Part shown: piece by piece, positions 1-6,842 of the stretch
How the letters are laid out: each line of letters opens with the position of its first letter
Position numbering within the stretch: position 1 is the first letter of the stretch
DNA from: an uncultured Methanomicrobiales archaeon
GTDB lineage: Archaea > Thermoplasmatota > Thermoplasmata > Methanomassiliicoccales > Methanomethylophilaceae
Length of the DNA stretch: 30,570 nt
NCBI GenBank assembly: GCA_937892275.1
Contig: CALAVG010000360.1
Span: 1 to 30,570, forward strand
Reading direction: 5' to 3'
Notes under the pieces: generated by a model
Database searches by the model: none
Seen by the model: only the letters and a program-made list of their open reading frames with translations
What the model was told of the DNA's origin: nothing
Translations under genes and position numbers: made by a program

Positions 1-1446
1 GTCATTCGAGTAGGACAGGGAACTACTCGCATACAAGCACGAAGGACCCGCATTGCCATTCGACACATTGCCCGAATTGCCACCCACGAGCCCGAGTCTA
101 TCGCTTGATGTCGAGTAGTATTGATAGTCGCAAAGTCCGGTTGTCGAACTGCCTGATGAATTCGTACCAAGACCCCAAAATGGCAGGGTTGTGATGATTG
201 CATTGGGAGTTCCCTGGGCCTTGAAATCACTCGTAGAGTGTGCCTTGTTCGATGAATTATCTGTCGGAATAGCGTTCTGTCCGATGTAATACGTTCCGCC
301 GCTTCCGTAGAAATCATCGATAAACTCCCAGTTGTGGCCCCATCCATCCTCGATGAATGCCTTGACAGCAGCCGAATCCGAAGTGGATGTTGATGTGGAT
401 CCTGCGAACGGGCCCATGCTATTTGTCTGTCCGCTGACCTTTGCACCATAGTTCTTTCCGCCCTGTCCGATCCTGGCCTGTGCGTTGAAACTCTTACATG
501 CAAAGATAACAAGTATTCTCCAAAGATTCCACTGATGGAAATTCCACACCATTGCCTTACCATTCTGGATAGTCTTCCCTGTAGCAGCACTACGGAATGT
601 CGGCCTTGTAGTGTTGACCGTTGAAGTGGCTCCGGATTTGGAATACAGAACACTCGAGGTCAAGTTACCAGGATAGACTGCAAGGGCCAGATACTCATAG
701 ACATGGCCACCGATAGTATGCGCGAATGCAGTTCCATTCGATTCAGTTCCTGAGATCAAGATCTTCGATGCAGATGAGTTGAGATAGCATGTCGGTATGC
801 AGAACATCGTATCCTCGGATGTGATGCTCGAACTGCCGGATGCGGTCACCCACTTCTTGTTCGTGTTGTCCCATGTTGCAATGTACTTCGTCAGATCCTG
901 CGGATTCAGCTTCTGATGCAACACTCCACTGGAGGTGAACGTGGCGTAGAAGCACTCTGCCAGGAGCTTGTTGGTCGATGTTCCGTCGGCATTCATCAGC
1001 CATGAGCCTATGGTCGAGCACTTGGCCAGCGAGCTTCCCGGACCGCTGACTGGCGTGTATCCAGCGCAATCGTCCCCGTAGGTCAGGCATCCCGTAGGAT
1101 CCGACTGGAAGGTCGTTGCGTTGAACGTCATGGAGAAGGTTCCCCATCCGAACGAGATGGTCAGGGTGGAGGTGTAGCTTCCGCCCAGCTCCACTTCAAG
1201 GGTCTGCGTCTCGACGGATCCTCCGTCGGGCACGTTGCATGTGATGGTGTAGGTTCCTGCGAACTTCAGCTTGAAGGTCAGGACCCCTGTTGAATCCGTG
1301 GTGGCGGTCTGCGTATCGCTTCCGCTGGAATGCGATACGACCACCGTCCTTCCGGACTGGTATCCAGCGGAGGACGAGTCCACCACTGTGACTGTTACTA
1401 ATGTCTTGATCGCGCTCGATGTCGCGTTGGTCATTCCGATTGCCAT
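1..1446 (-). CDS. Large tail/receptor-binding protein with lectin-like C-terminus (partial, runs off left edge)
   Basis: The reading frame is open from an ATG at 1446 to base 1 (482 codons) and continues beyond the window. Residues about 15-100 form a Ser/Thr/Val-rich beta domain of the carboxypeptidase-regulatory/Ig type, like that in the gene just upstream. The middle holds Trp- and Cys-containing stretches (GWGTF, AECFYATFTSSGVLHQKL, WNFHQWNLWRIL). The visible C-terminal part has LPFWGLGTNSSG, then LGLVGGNSGN and NGNAGPSCLY, which resembles the end of C-type-lectin/FGE-like phage receptor domains, including variable proteins of diversity-generating retroelements. It lies at the end of the tail module, three nt after the neighbouring stop, so a host-binding role is likely. 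That role is inferred from position and fold-like motifs, not from a search. Confidence 0.8.
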   Translation of the reverse strand, partial: MAIGMTNATSSAIKTLVTVTVVDSSSAGYQSGRTVVVSHSSGSDTQTATTDSTGVLTFKLKFAGTYTITCNVPDGGSVETQTLEVELGGSYTSTLTISFGWGTFSMTFNATTFQSDPTGCLTYGDDCAGYTPVSGPGSSLAKCSTIGSWLMNADGTSTNKLLAECFYATFTSSGVLHQKLNPQDLTKYIATWDNTNKKWVTASGSSSITSEDTMFCIPTCYLNSSASKILISGTESNGTAFAHTIGGHVYEYLALAVYPGNLTSSVLYSKSGATSTVNTTRPTFRSAATGKTIQNGKAMVWNFHQWNLWRILVIFACKSFNAQARIGQGGKNYGAKVSGQTNSMGPFAGSTSTSTSDSAAVKAFIEDGWGHNWEFIDDFYGSGGTYYIGQNAIPTDNSSNKAHSTSDFKAQGTPNAIITTLPFWGLGTNSSGSSTTGLCDYQYYSTSSDRLGLVGGNSGNVSNGNAGPSCLYASSSLSYSND

Positions 1447-1448
1447 GT

Positions 1449-2018
1449 TTATTCTCTCCTTATGTAAATGGTTGGTATCGTGATGGTCGCGCTGCTCTCG
1501 GAGTAGATGTAGACCCCTCCGGCATACGTCTCACATATCGGTGCGTAGTCCCCCGAGAGGGCCTGTGCCATAGCGTAGACCACCTCGGCATAATCATCCG
1601 CAGTGACTCCCTGGATTGCAATCGCACACCTGTACGGGAAATCCTCGTAGGTGGTGTCATCAGTCCAGTTGGAGGCCGAGAGGTTGTGGTAGATCTCCGC
1701 CTGTTCGTCGTTTATCAGGTCAAAATACACGAGTTTGGTCGTAGCGGATTCCGCTATGACAGTCTGGGCCTCGTCGTTGAAGTACGAGCCCGAAGAATAG
1801 GTCAGGCTCACGGTGTACGTGGCCCCTGCAGGTACGGTCAGCTCTGCCCTGCCCGATGCGTCCGCTGTGGCGGTCTGGGAGAAGCCGGTGGCCGATACGG
1901 TGAACACCGCACCGGACATGCTCTGCCTGTCCGAGGTCACCACCTGCAGCTTCAGCAGACAGGACCCTGCAGGGACAAGCTCCACTCCCGAACCCAGGAA
2001 TGCTCCTACGATGGTCAA
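1449..2018 (-). CDS. Tail fibre tip protein with beta-domain and duplicated C-terminal module
   Basis: 189 aa. The start is TTG at 2018, giving a TTGA overlap with the upstream stop. Residues about 20-75 form a carboxypeptidase-regulatory-like beta domain (SGRAELTVPAGATYTVSL). The last ~80 residues (from about 1703 to 1452) match the C-terminal module of the gene at 2927-3886: both have DFPYRCA, GVTA, AEVV, YAP(V/I)C, TYAGGVYIYS and an ITIP ending. A shared tip suggests both proteins end in the same binding or trimerisation unit. The stop is TAA, one of few in the window. Role in virus attachment is inferred from position and domain type. Confidence 0.8.
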   Translation of the reverse strand: MTIVGAFLGSGVELVPAGSCLLKLQVVTSDRQSMSGAVFTVSATGFSQTATADASGRAELTVPAGATYTVSLTYSSGSYFNDEAQTVIAESATTKLVYFDLINDEQAEIYHNLSASNWTDDTTYEDFPYRCAIAIQGVTADDYAEVVYAMAQALSGDYAPICETYAGGVYIYSESSATITIPTIYIRRE

Positions 2019-2920
2019 TCCACCACCTCGTTCTCATTGTAGATCACTCCCATGGTTAGCGCGATGCTCGGTTTCGAGAACAGGGCCGTCAATGTGAGCG
2101 TCGTCCCGGAGATCCCCGAGACGCAGATTCCGCATTTCGTGATCTCCTCTGCCATAGCGTTCGTGGTGGAGTCGCATGTACCGACCACCGCGTCTGCGAT
2201 GGACTCAGGCTCCGAGAGCGTAACCTCCTTAGTCCATGGTCCGCTCCCTGACCATGAGGTGTTCAATGATATTGTCTCACTCATCTTCATCATTCCTACT
2301 GTTACTTTGATGGGGATGTTGACCTTCGGCCTCAATGACAGGGCATAGATCCTCACGGTCCTGTCGGATATGACTACGGGACGGAGGATGGCATTGACCT
2401 CGGCCACCCTCTGCTCCACCGTCGCATTGTGGTCCACGTATGCGATGGCATCCCTGGTGGGATGGACCGCCGGCATGGTCAGGTCATAATAGAACGGACC
2501 CGAGCCCTGCCATCCGCTGGCGAAGAGCGTAGCGTGAGCGGTCACCAGGAACTGATGGGATTCTATCCTGTCCCCTATGCCTCCCATGGCCACATAGCAA
2601 GCGTAGAGGTTGCTCTCCCAACGTTCGAAATCGACGTAGGAGATCCTCCTCCCTGCGGACCATGCGGTCTCGATGGTCACCGATACACCGATGGCATCGG
2701 CAATGGCCTTCGTCAGGTCCTCCAGCTTCTGTGCCTCGTCATAACGGAATTGGGAAGCATGGACCGTCTCGATGAACGTCACCGTGGACACTCCAGCCTC
2801 CGTAGCGAGGATGTTCGCGTTGTATTCGCACCTGTTCATATCGGTGAAAGTGAAGAATTCCTCCCTGTCCCCGTGTCCGACACCGTCCCATATCCTGAAC
2901 ATCAACTGCGGCAATGTCAT
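2015..2920 (-). CDS. Tail-associated protein, function unknown
   Basis: 301 aa, ATG at 2920 with GGGTGATG just upstream. I do not recognise a named family. The N-terminal half has aromatic and helical stretches (MFRIWDGVGHGDREEFFTF, FERWESNLYACYVAMGG). The C-terminal half is beta-rich, with NTSWSGSGPWTKEVTL and a final part GISGTTLTLTALFSKPSIALT that resembles beta-sandwich tail proteins. It sits between two tail-fibre genes and overlaps the next one by 4 nt, so it is probably part of the tail tip or fibre assembly. Confidence 0.75.
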   Translation of the reverse strand: MTLPQLMFRIWDGVGHGDREEFFTFTDMNRCEYNANILATEAGVSTVTFIETVHASQFRYDEAQKLEDLTKAIADAIGVSVTIETAWSAGRRISYVDFERWESNLYACYVAMGGIGDRIESHQFLVTAHATLFASGWQGSGPFYYDLTMPAVHPTRDAIAYVDHNATVEQRVAEVNAILRPVVISDRTVRIYALSLRPKVNIPIKVTVGMMKMSETISLNTSWSGSGPWTKEVTLSEPESIADAVVGTCDSTTNAMAEEITKCGICVSGISGTTLTLTALFSKPSIALTMGVIYNENEVVD

Positions 2921-2926
2921 CGGACA

Positions 2927-3886
2927 TCACCCTTTGTGGACCAGGATCATGGGGATGGTTATGGAATCCGAGGCGGAGGAGTAGATGTAGACCCCTCCGG
3001 CATATGTCTGGCAGACCGGAGCGTAATTGCCGGAGACGGCATCGTCCACGTTGAACACGACCTCCGCCACGTCCGATGCGGTCACTCCCGTACATGCCAC
3101 TGCGCACCTGTAAGGGAAGTCCGAATAGGTGGAGTCCGATGCCCAGGAGGATGCGGTCTTGGATGTGAAGATCAGCTCCGCATTACCTTTAGCGGACAGT
3201 GCGGTGTAGACATCCCCTCCGGTGACCAGTCCAGTGTTGCCCGAAGCTACGGATCCGACGGCCTTCGCACAGGCTGCGCCCAGCGTGTATCCGTTGAACT
3301 TGGTGGCTGCGATGTTCCCCGTGGAGGGATTGACCGTGACCGCCGTGGCGAATCTCGCGTAGGTGGCCTCATACGTACCCGACTTGTCCGTCGTGTTGTA
3401 ACGGGTCAGGATGGGATAGTTCACGTTGTTGGTGGCCTGATACTGCCTCACCTTGGTATCGGCGTTCGCGTCGTAGTCCATGATGGACCAGTAGCTCGTA
3501 CCGCTGATGGTCTTGTACGTCAGGATGATGATCGAGCCGGCCGAGTACCTTGAGGATATGGCCGATGTCGCGTTGTAGACGATGGTAGGGGCTGTCAGGC
3601 TGTTGATCTTCAGCGTGAGACCGCTGGCGGTGTTCTCCGGACACAGTACGGCGACCATCAGACCATCGTAGTACGCAGTGATGTCCGAGCTGGTAGCCGT
3701 CCATAGGACACCCGTGGTCGTTACCGTCGGTTCGAGGTAGATCAGACCCTTGGTCTTGGTAGACAGGGCCTTGGCATCCGCGATGGCGGTGTCGATTATG
3801 TCGAAGTTGTCGTTAATGACCGCAATGTCCGCAGCTTCCCCGTAGGCCGCCTTGGTGAGACCATAGTTCGTTGTTGTCGTTGACAT
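2927..3886 (-). CDS. Tail fibre protein
   Basis: 319 aa. The start chosen is the ATG at 3886 (MSTTTTNYGLTKAAYGEAAD), with TGGTGATAAA just before it; the frame is open further upstream but that part overlaps the 53-aa gene. The N-terminus with VINDNFDIIDTAIADAKAL is typical of gut phage fibre proteins and probably anchors to the tail. The centre (ATYARFATAVTVNPSTGNI, FNGYTLGAACAKAVG) is a repetitive fibre shaft pattern common in bacterial siphovirus fibres. The last ~80 residues (from about 3187 to 2930) are the tip module shared with the gene at 1449-2018. The mix suggests module exchange between archaeal and bacterial gut viruses, which is an inference. Confidence 0.85.
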   Translation of the reverse strand: MSTTTTNYGLTKAAYGEAADIAVINDNFDIIDTAIADAKALSTKTKGLIYLEPTVTTTGVLWTATSSDITAYYDGLMVAVLCPENTASGLTLKINSLTAPTIVYNATSAISSRYSAGSIIILTYKTISGTSYWSIMDYDANADTKVRQYQATNNVNYPILTRYNTTDKSGTYEATYARFATAVTVNPSTGNIAATKFNGYTLGAACAKAVGSVASGNTGLVTGGDVYTALSAKGNAELIFTSKTASSWASDSTYSDFPYRCAVACTGVTASDVAEVVFNVDDAVSGNYAPVCQTYAGGVYIYSSASDSITIPMILVHKG

Positions 3887-3890
3887 TTTA

Positions 3891-4052
3891 TCACCATGTT
3901 TTCGACAGCATGTCATTCCATGTCATGGCCTTGACATCCTGCCATGTGAGTTCGGTCTCGATGACATTGACGGAGGCGAGATAGGCAGAACCTACGTCCA
4001 CCGGGTCAGGGTTGAATCTGATGTATCCGATGGACACCTCGGTCACTGCCAT
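3891..4052 (-). CDS. Small tail protein with TW octad repeats (53 aa)
   Basis: This short frame runs from ATG 4052 to a TGA at 3891-3893, filling exactly the gap between the 4054 stop and the fibre gene start. It begins MAVTEVSIGYIRFNPDPVDV and ends TWQDVKAMTWNDMLSKTW, a run in which Thr-Trp recurs every eight residues. Short proteins with such TW repeats occur near fibre genes of gut phages as probable assembly or attachment adaptors, but I cannot name a characterised member. Support for coding is the tight fit between neighbours. Confidence 0.7.
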   Translation of the reverse strand: MAVTEVSIGYIRFNPDPVDVGSAYLASVNVIETELTWQDVKAMTWNDMLSKTW

Positions 4053-4053
4053 C

Positions 4054-4338
4054 TCAGACCGCCTCCACACTGAGTTTGTGCTTGGACATCATGATGTCCT
4101 GTCCCATCACCCATTTCACGATGATGGTGTTCATCCCTACATGGGATGCGTAGAAACGGAAGGTCAGACGGTTGAGCTGCTCGTCATCATCCTGTTCGAC
4201 GGACATAGAGCCCGTCTCCACCGTCTTCCCGTCCACTTGGATCTCGTATGTTGCCGAGTCCACCTCTCTGGAAGGATCCCTAGCGTCGTAGGCATCGAAC
4301 TCCAGCTCGAAGCTTTCGCCATAGTATGCTTTCTGCAT
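4054..4338 (-). CDS. Small tail-region protein, beta-rich (94 aa)
   Basis: I place the start at ATG 4338 (MQKAYYGESFELEFDAYD) because it overlaps the upstream stop as TGATG and has GGTGGA six bases before it. In-frame ATGs at 4344, 4359 and 4380 would lengthen it. The sequence alternates beta-type strands (ATYEIQVDGKTVETGSMSV, RLTFRFYASHVGMNTIIVKW) as in short Ig-like or BppU-type baseplate domains of phages. It lies in a run of three small beta-rich genes between the hub and the fibres. No enzymatic motif is visible. Confidence 0.7.
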   Translation of the reverse strand: MQKAYYGESFELEFDAYDARDPSREVDSATYEIQVDGKTVETGSMSVEQDDDEQLNRLTFRFYASHVGMNTIIVKWVMGQDIMMSKHKLSVEAV

Positions 4339-4661
4339 CAGCATTCCACCTTGGGGCATTGATGCGGACGCATGGTGCATATCGGCCTGAAGTCCACCAT
4401 ATCACAGATACGCTCCACTGCCCTCATGGTGCATTGGCTGTACTCCGTGACCCATCTGAAGCACTTGATCGCTCCTTTGTCCAGTGTGAGGACCCCTGCA
4501 CGATAGCCTTGATTCCCGGCCTCGTCCTCGGCCCAGACCTCGACGATGACCTCGCCCGTCTTTGAGAGGGGAAGGGACCCGAAGGTCCACTTGTTCCCCT
4601 CCACGTACACGGCAATCTCATCGACTCCGTCGATAATGCCCCATACGTTCGCTACTGTCAT
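4338..4661 (-). CDS. Small Ig-like/Cys-containing tail-region protein (107 aa)
   Basis: ATG at 4661 overlaps the upstream stop as TGATG. Residues about 1-65 form an Ig-like beta domain ending EVIVEVWAEDEAGNQGYRAG, the same D-x-AGN signature seen in the larger Ig-like protein upstream. The C-terminal 40 residues are different and hold Cys and Met (CFRW, QCTMRAVERICDM, RPICTM, QCPKVEC), which may bind metal or form disulfides. It is co-transcribed with the Ig-like gene and the following small gene, so a structural tail or decoration role is likely. Confidence 0.7.
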   Translation of the reverse strand: MTVANVWGIIDGVDEIAVYVEGNKWTFGSLPLSKTGEVIVEVWAEDEAGNQGYRAGVLTLDKGAIKCFRWVTEYSQCTMRAVERICDMVDFRPICTMRPHQCPKVEC

Positions 4662-5608
4662 CAGCTATCCGTAACGGTCACACTGATGGTGACGGTCGCA
4701 CCGTTATCCGCAGGGTTGGGCTCGAGCGAGATCGCAGTAATGACGGGAGCCTGAGTATCCAGGGTGACGGTGATGGTCTGAGTCGTGGATCTTCCTGCAG
4801 CGTCGGTGGCGGTGACCTCTATGGTGTTCGCTCCCTCGGTGAGGGTGATCGCCTTGGAGAATGCTCCGCTTGAGACCGCTACGGTTCCCTGGTCCACGCT
4901 GTTCAGCTTAATGGTCACGGTCACAGGCGAGGAAGTCTCATCGTTGGTCGTTCCGGTAACGTTGACCGCAGCGACGTTGGTGATGCTTCCGGTGGTGGGT
5001 GCTGTGACGTTCAGGGTGGGATCCACGGTATCGACGGTGAATGTGGTCGAGACCTCATTGGACTTGTTGCCATCCAGATCGTAGCACCAGACGGTGACTG
5101 TGTGCGAACCATCGGAGAGTGCCGAGGGCACTGTGTACGCGACGGATCCTGCCGAGAGGTCGGATTCCAAAGAAGGTGTGACGGTGACTGCGGAGCCTGA
5201 GTCTATCTTGACATAGACCTTGGCAGCGTTCAGTCCCGAACCTGCATCCGCGATGTTGAACCTGATCTCCGGAAGGCTGGAGATGATGTACGCTCCCGAG
5301 GAGGGTGTCAGCGAGGACACGGTGGGTGCGGTGGTCTCCAGGACTCTGAGACGTGCTTGCTGTTCGAGGGAGGAACTGCCTGTTCCATCGACCTGGACTG
5401 AGTTCCCTGCGGTATCCACGGCGGTAACGACGGCCGGATAGTATCCGAGGCTCTGAGCAGGTGTTCCGATGTCGGGGCCCACTCCGCCGTTGTTCGAACC
5501 GCTGGACTTCGAAGGAGCAGTCATGGTCCCTGTCCATACATTCCCTGACCCTTTGGTCAGATTTACAGTCTGACCATTGATTACTACTGTGACAGTGTTG
5601 ACGGTCAT
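4661..5608 (-). CDS. Ig-like multidomain surface protein
   Basis: 315 aa from ATG 5608 (MTVNTVTVVINGQTVNLTKG). A TTG at 5623 would add five residues, but the TATA-like box at 5631-5637 is centred 26 nt before the ATG, which fits a leaderless transcript starting at that ATG. After an N-terminal beta hairpin there are two or three Ig-like (Big/He_PIG type) domains, marked by TAVDTAGNS, DAGSGLNAAKVYVKIDSG, WCYDLDGNKS and EVTATDAAGRSTTQTITVT. The protein stops soon after the start of another domain (APVITAISLEPNPADNGA). Such proteins decorate virions or bind cell surfaces. Its own late-type promoter suggests high or separate expression. Confidence 0.8.
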   Translation of the reverse strand: MTVNTVTVVINGQTVNLTKGSGNVWTGTMTAPSKSSGSNNGGVGPDIGTPAQSLGYYPAVVTAVDTAGNSVQVDGTGSSSLEQQARLRVLETTAPTVSSLTPSSGAYIISSLPEIRFNIADAGSGLNAAKVYVKIDSGSAVTVTPSLESDLSAGSVAYTVPSALSDGSHTVTVWCYDLDGNKSNEVSTTFTVDTVDPTLNVTAPTTGSITNVAAVNVTGTTNDETSSPVTVTIKLNSVDQGTVAVSSGAFSKAITLTEGANTIEVTATDAAGRSTTQTITVTLDTQAPVITAISLEPNPADNGATVTISVTVTDS

Positions 5609-5630
5609 AATATAGGGATGCAAAGCCGAG

Positions 5631-5645
5631 TTTATTATGCACTGC
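5631..5645 (-). promoter_or_regulatory. Late-type promoter of the Ig-like gene (leaderless)
   Basis: The minus strand reads GCAGTGCATAATAAACTC here. The TAATAAA part occupies 5637-5631, that is 23-29 nt before ATG 5608, so transcription should begin at or next to the start codon. The same 11-base core TGCATAATAAA occurs before terS, before the scaffold gene and at 15983. A CTTTTC run lies just upstream, as at the scaffold promoter. Confidence 0.7.
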
Positions 5646-5691
5646 AGAAAAGGAAGGTAAGAGGTTTACTCTGGAATTGTGGGGTTCTCGG

Positions 5692-6147
5692 TCAGACCAC
5701 GATGCTCGAATCATAGGCGACCTTGTCATATCCAAGGTACTTCAGGGATACTTCGGATACTGTTGCATCCTTCGGTATCTCAAAGACCTCCGTCATCGTG
5801 CCGTTCTTGCCTTTCGGGATCTCATATAGAGCATGTCCAGGGTAGCTGTACGACTCCAGTGACGATTTGTAATGATAGTCTCCCACATGGAGTACGAATC
5901 CCCATGTGATTATGTTGGTCTCGATTGCGCTGCCATAGTCGTTATAGATCCTCAAGTGCATGATGACGAACTTGTTGCCAGCGGAGGGTTCGACATGAAA
6001 CCCTTCAGTGGTATAGAACCCGTCGCTGTCCTCCAAGGTGTAGTTATAGCGTGCGTCCGGAATGGATGACCCTATCATGCTGAACACCACTAGTATGGCC
6101 AGGACGACCAGGACTGCCCCTATGATTATCTTGATCTTTGTTCCCAT
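5692..6147 (-). CDS. Membrane-anchored extracellular protein, DUF4352-like
   Basis: 151 aa with ATG at 6147. Residues 4-27 form one hydrophobic signal-anchor (IKIIIGAVLVVLAILVVFSM), followed by a short outside domain with beta strands (FVIMHLRIYNDYGSAIETN, TEVFEIPKDATVSEVSLKY), as in DUF4352/telomeric-repeat-like cell-surface domains. That placement means the inside is only a few residues and the rest faces outside the membrane. It has its own TATA box and no Shine-Dalgarno sequence. With the next gene upstream it forms a pair of cargo genes inside the tail module; superinfection exclusion or host-surface change is a reasonable guess but not shown. Confidence 0.75.
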   Translation of the reverse strand: MGTKIKIIIGAVLVVLAILVVFSMIGSSIPDARYNYTLEDSDGFYTTEGFHVEPSAGNKFVIMHLRIYNDYGSAIETNIITWGFVLHVGDYHYKSSLESYSYPGHALYEIPKGKNGTMTEVFEIPKDATVSEVSLKYLGYDKVAYDSSIVV

Positions 6148-6170
6148 GCCTATGGTATCGACAAGACCGT

Positions 6171-6178
6171 ATTTATGG
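6171..6178 (-). promoter_or_regulatory. TATA box, leaderless promoter for the 5692-6147 gene
   Basis: Minus strand CCATAAAT lies 24-31 nt before ATG 6147. No ribosome binding site lies between. The sequence lacks the GCAGTG part of the late-type element, so this gene may be expressed at a different time. Confidence 0.55.
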
Positions 6179-6188
6179 ACTCACAGTT

Positions 6189-6806
6189 TTAGAAATCCGT
6201 ATCGGATGAGGGCACATACAACCTGGAGTCTTTCTCGAAGTCCATACTGGTTGAATGTGTGAATACTATCGTGTGATCGCCTTCGGACGGTAGCTTGAAG
6301 GTGTATTTGGCATAACAGACATTACCTTGACTGATTACATTGGGTGTCAGGTACTTGGTCTCTGAGGGGTCGTATCCATATCCATTCCACTCCATCGTCA
6401 CGGTGAAAGCATTATGAATATCGAGACTTACATAGTGTATGTTTTTGTAAGTAACATAGACTACGACCTCATTCAAAGAGGGGTAAATGAAATTCGTGTT
6501 GTATGTGACATCCGCATTTGCACTCGGTATTTCCTCCGAATTGGTATTGCTTAACAAAATACAGCCTATAGCTAACACTGCAATTGCGATTATAAGGGTG
6601 AAGGCCACTTTTTTCTTCGATAGCCTAACTCCTGCTCCCCTTGGATCTGGTCCCGGGTTCAGCCCACGATAATCATTAGCCCCATTATTGCGGATGACCT
6701 GTGGTTGCAATTTGTCTCCCTTTGACGCAAATTCAGCACCGCAATATGGGCAAACGCTCGAATCGTCTGGAACCCATTGATGGCACTTCCAGCACAGTTT
6801 TCCCAT
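6189..6806 (-). CDS. Zinc-ribbon membrane protein
   Basis: 205 aa. An N-terminal zinc ribbon has two Cys pairs (LCWKCHQW at about residues 5-8 and VCPYCGAEF at about 19-22). A basic linker with LSKKK leads to one transmembrane helix at about residues 70-88 (VAFTLIIAIAVLAIGCILL). The C-terminal ~110 residues are a beta-rich domain predicted outside. This zinc ribbon plus helix plus outer domain layout is common in archaeal and gut-bacterial proteins of unknown role. The gene is visibly richer in A/T than its structural neighbours and ends in TAA, in line with a separately acquired cargo gene. Confidence 0.75.
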   Translation of the reverse strand: MGKLCWKCHQWVPDDSSVCPYCGAEFASKGDKLQPQVIRNNGANDYRGLNPGPDPRGAGVRLSKKKVAFTLIIAIAVLAIGCILLSNTNSEEIPSANADVTYNTNFIYPSLNEVVVYVTYKNIHYVSLDIHNAFTVTMEWNGYGYDPSETKYLTPNVISQGNVCYAKYTFKLPSEGDHTIVFTHSTSMDFEKDSRLYVPSSDTDF

Positions 6807-6828
6807 ACGAAGGGGATGGATCAGTGGA

Positions 6829-6838
6829 CTATTTTACC
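6829..6838 (-). promoter_or_regulatory. TATA-like box, leaderless promoter for the zinc-ribbon gene
   Basis: Minus strand GGTAAAATAG is centred about 27 nt before ATG 6806, in a 36-base gap after the tail hub gene. The spacing matches the boxes at 6171 and 5631. Confidence 0.5.
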
Positions 6839-6842
6839 ATTA

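Noticed and set aside
743..1147. A 134-codon minus-strand frame within the large left-edge gene
   Set aside because: It lies in another frame of a longer gene with typical tail-protein sequence; its own protein is rich in Arg, His and Gln without structure.
2429..3553. Long plus-strand frame (374 codons) opposite the fibre genes, and others such as 17179-18294 and 10625-11431
   Set aside because: They are antisense to well-supported genes, have odd composition and no ribosome sites, and no plus-strand gene is otherwise present.
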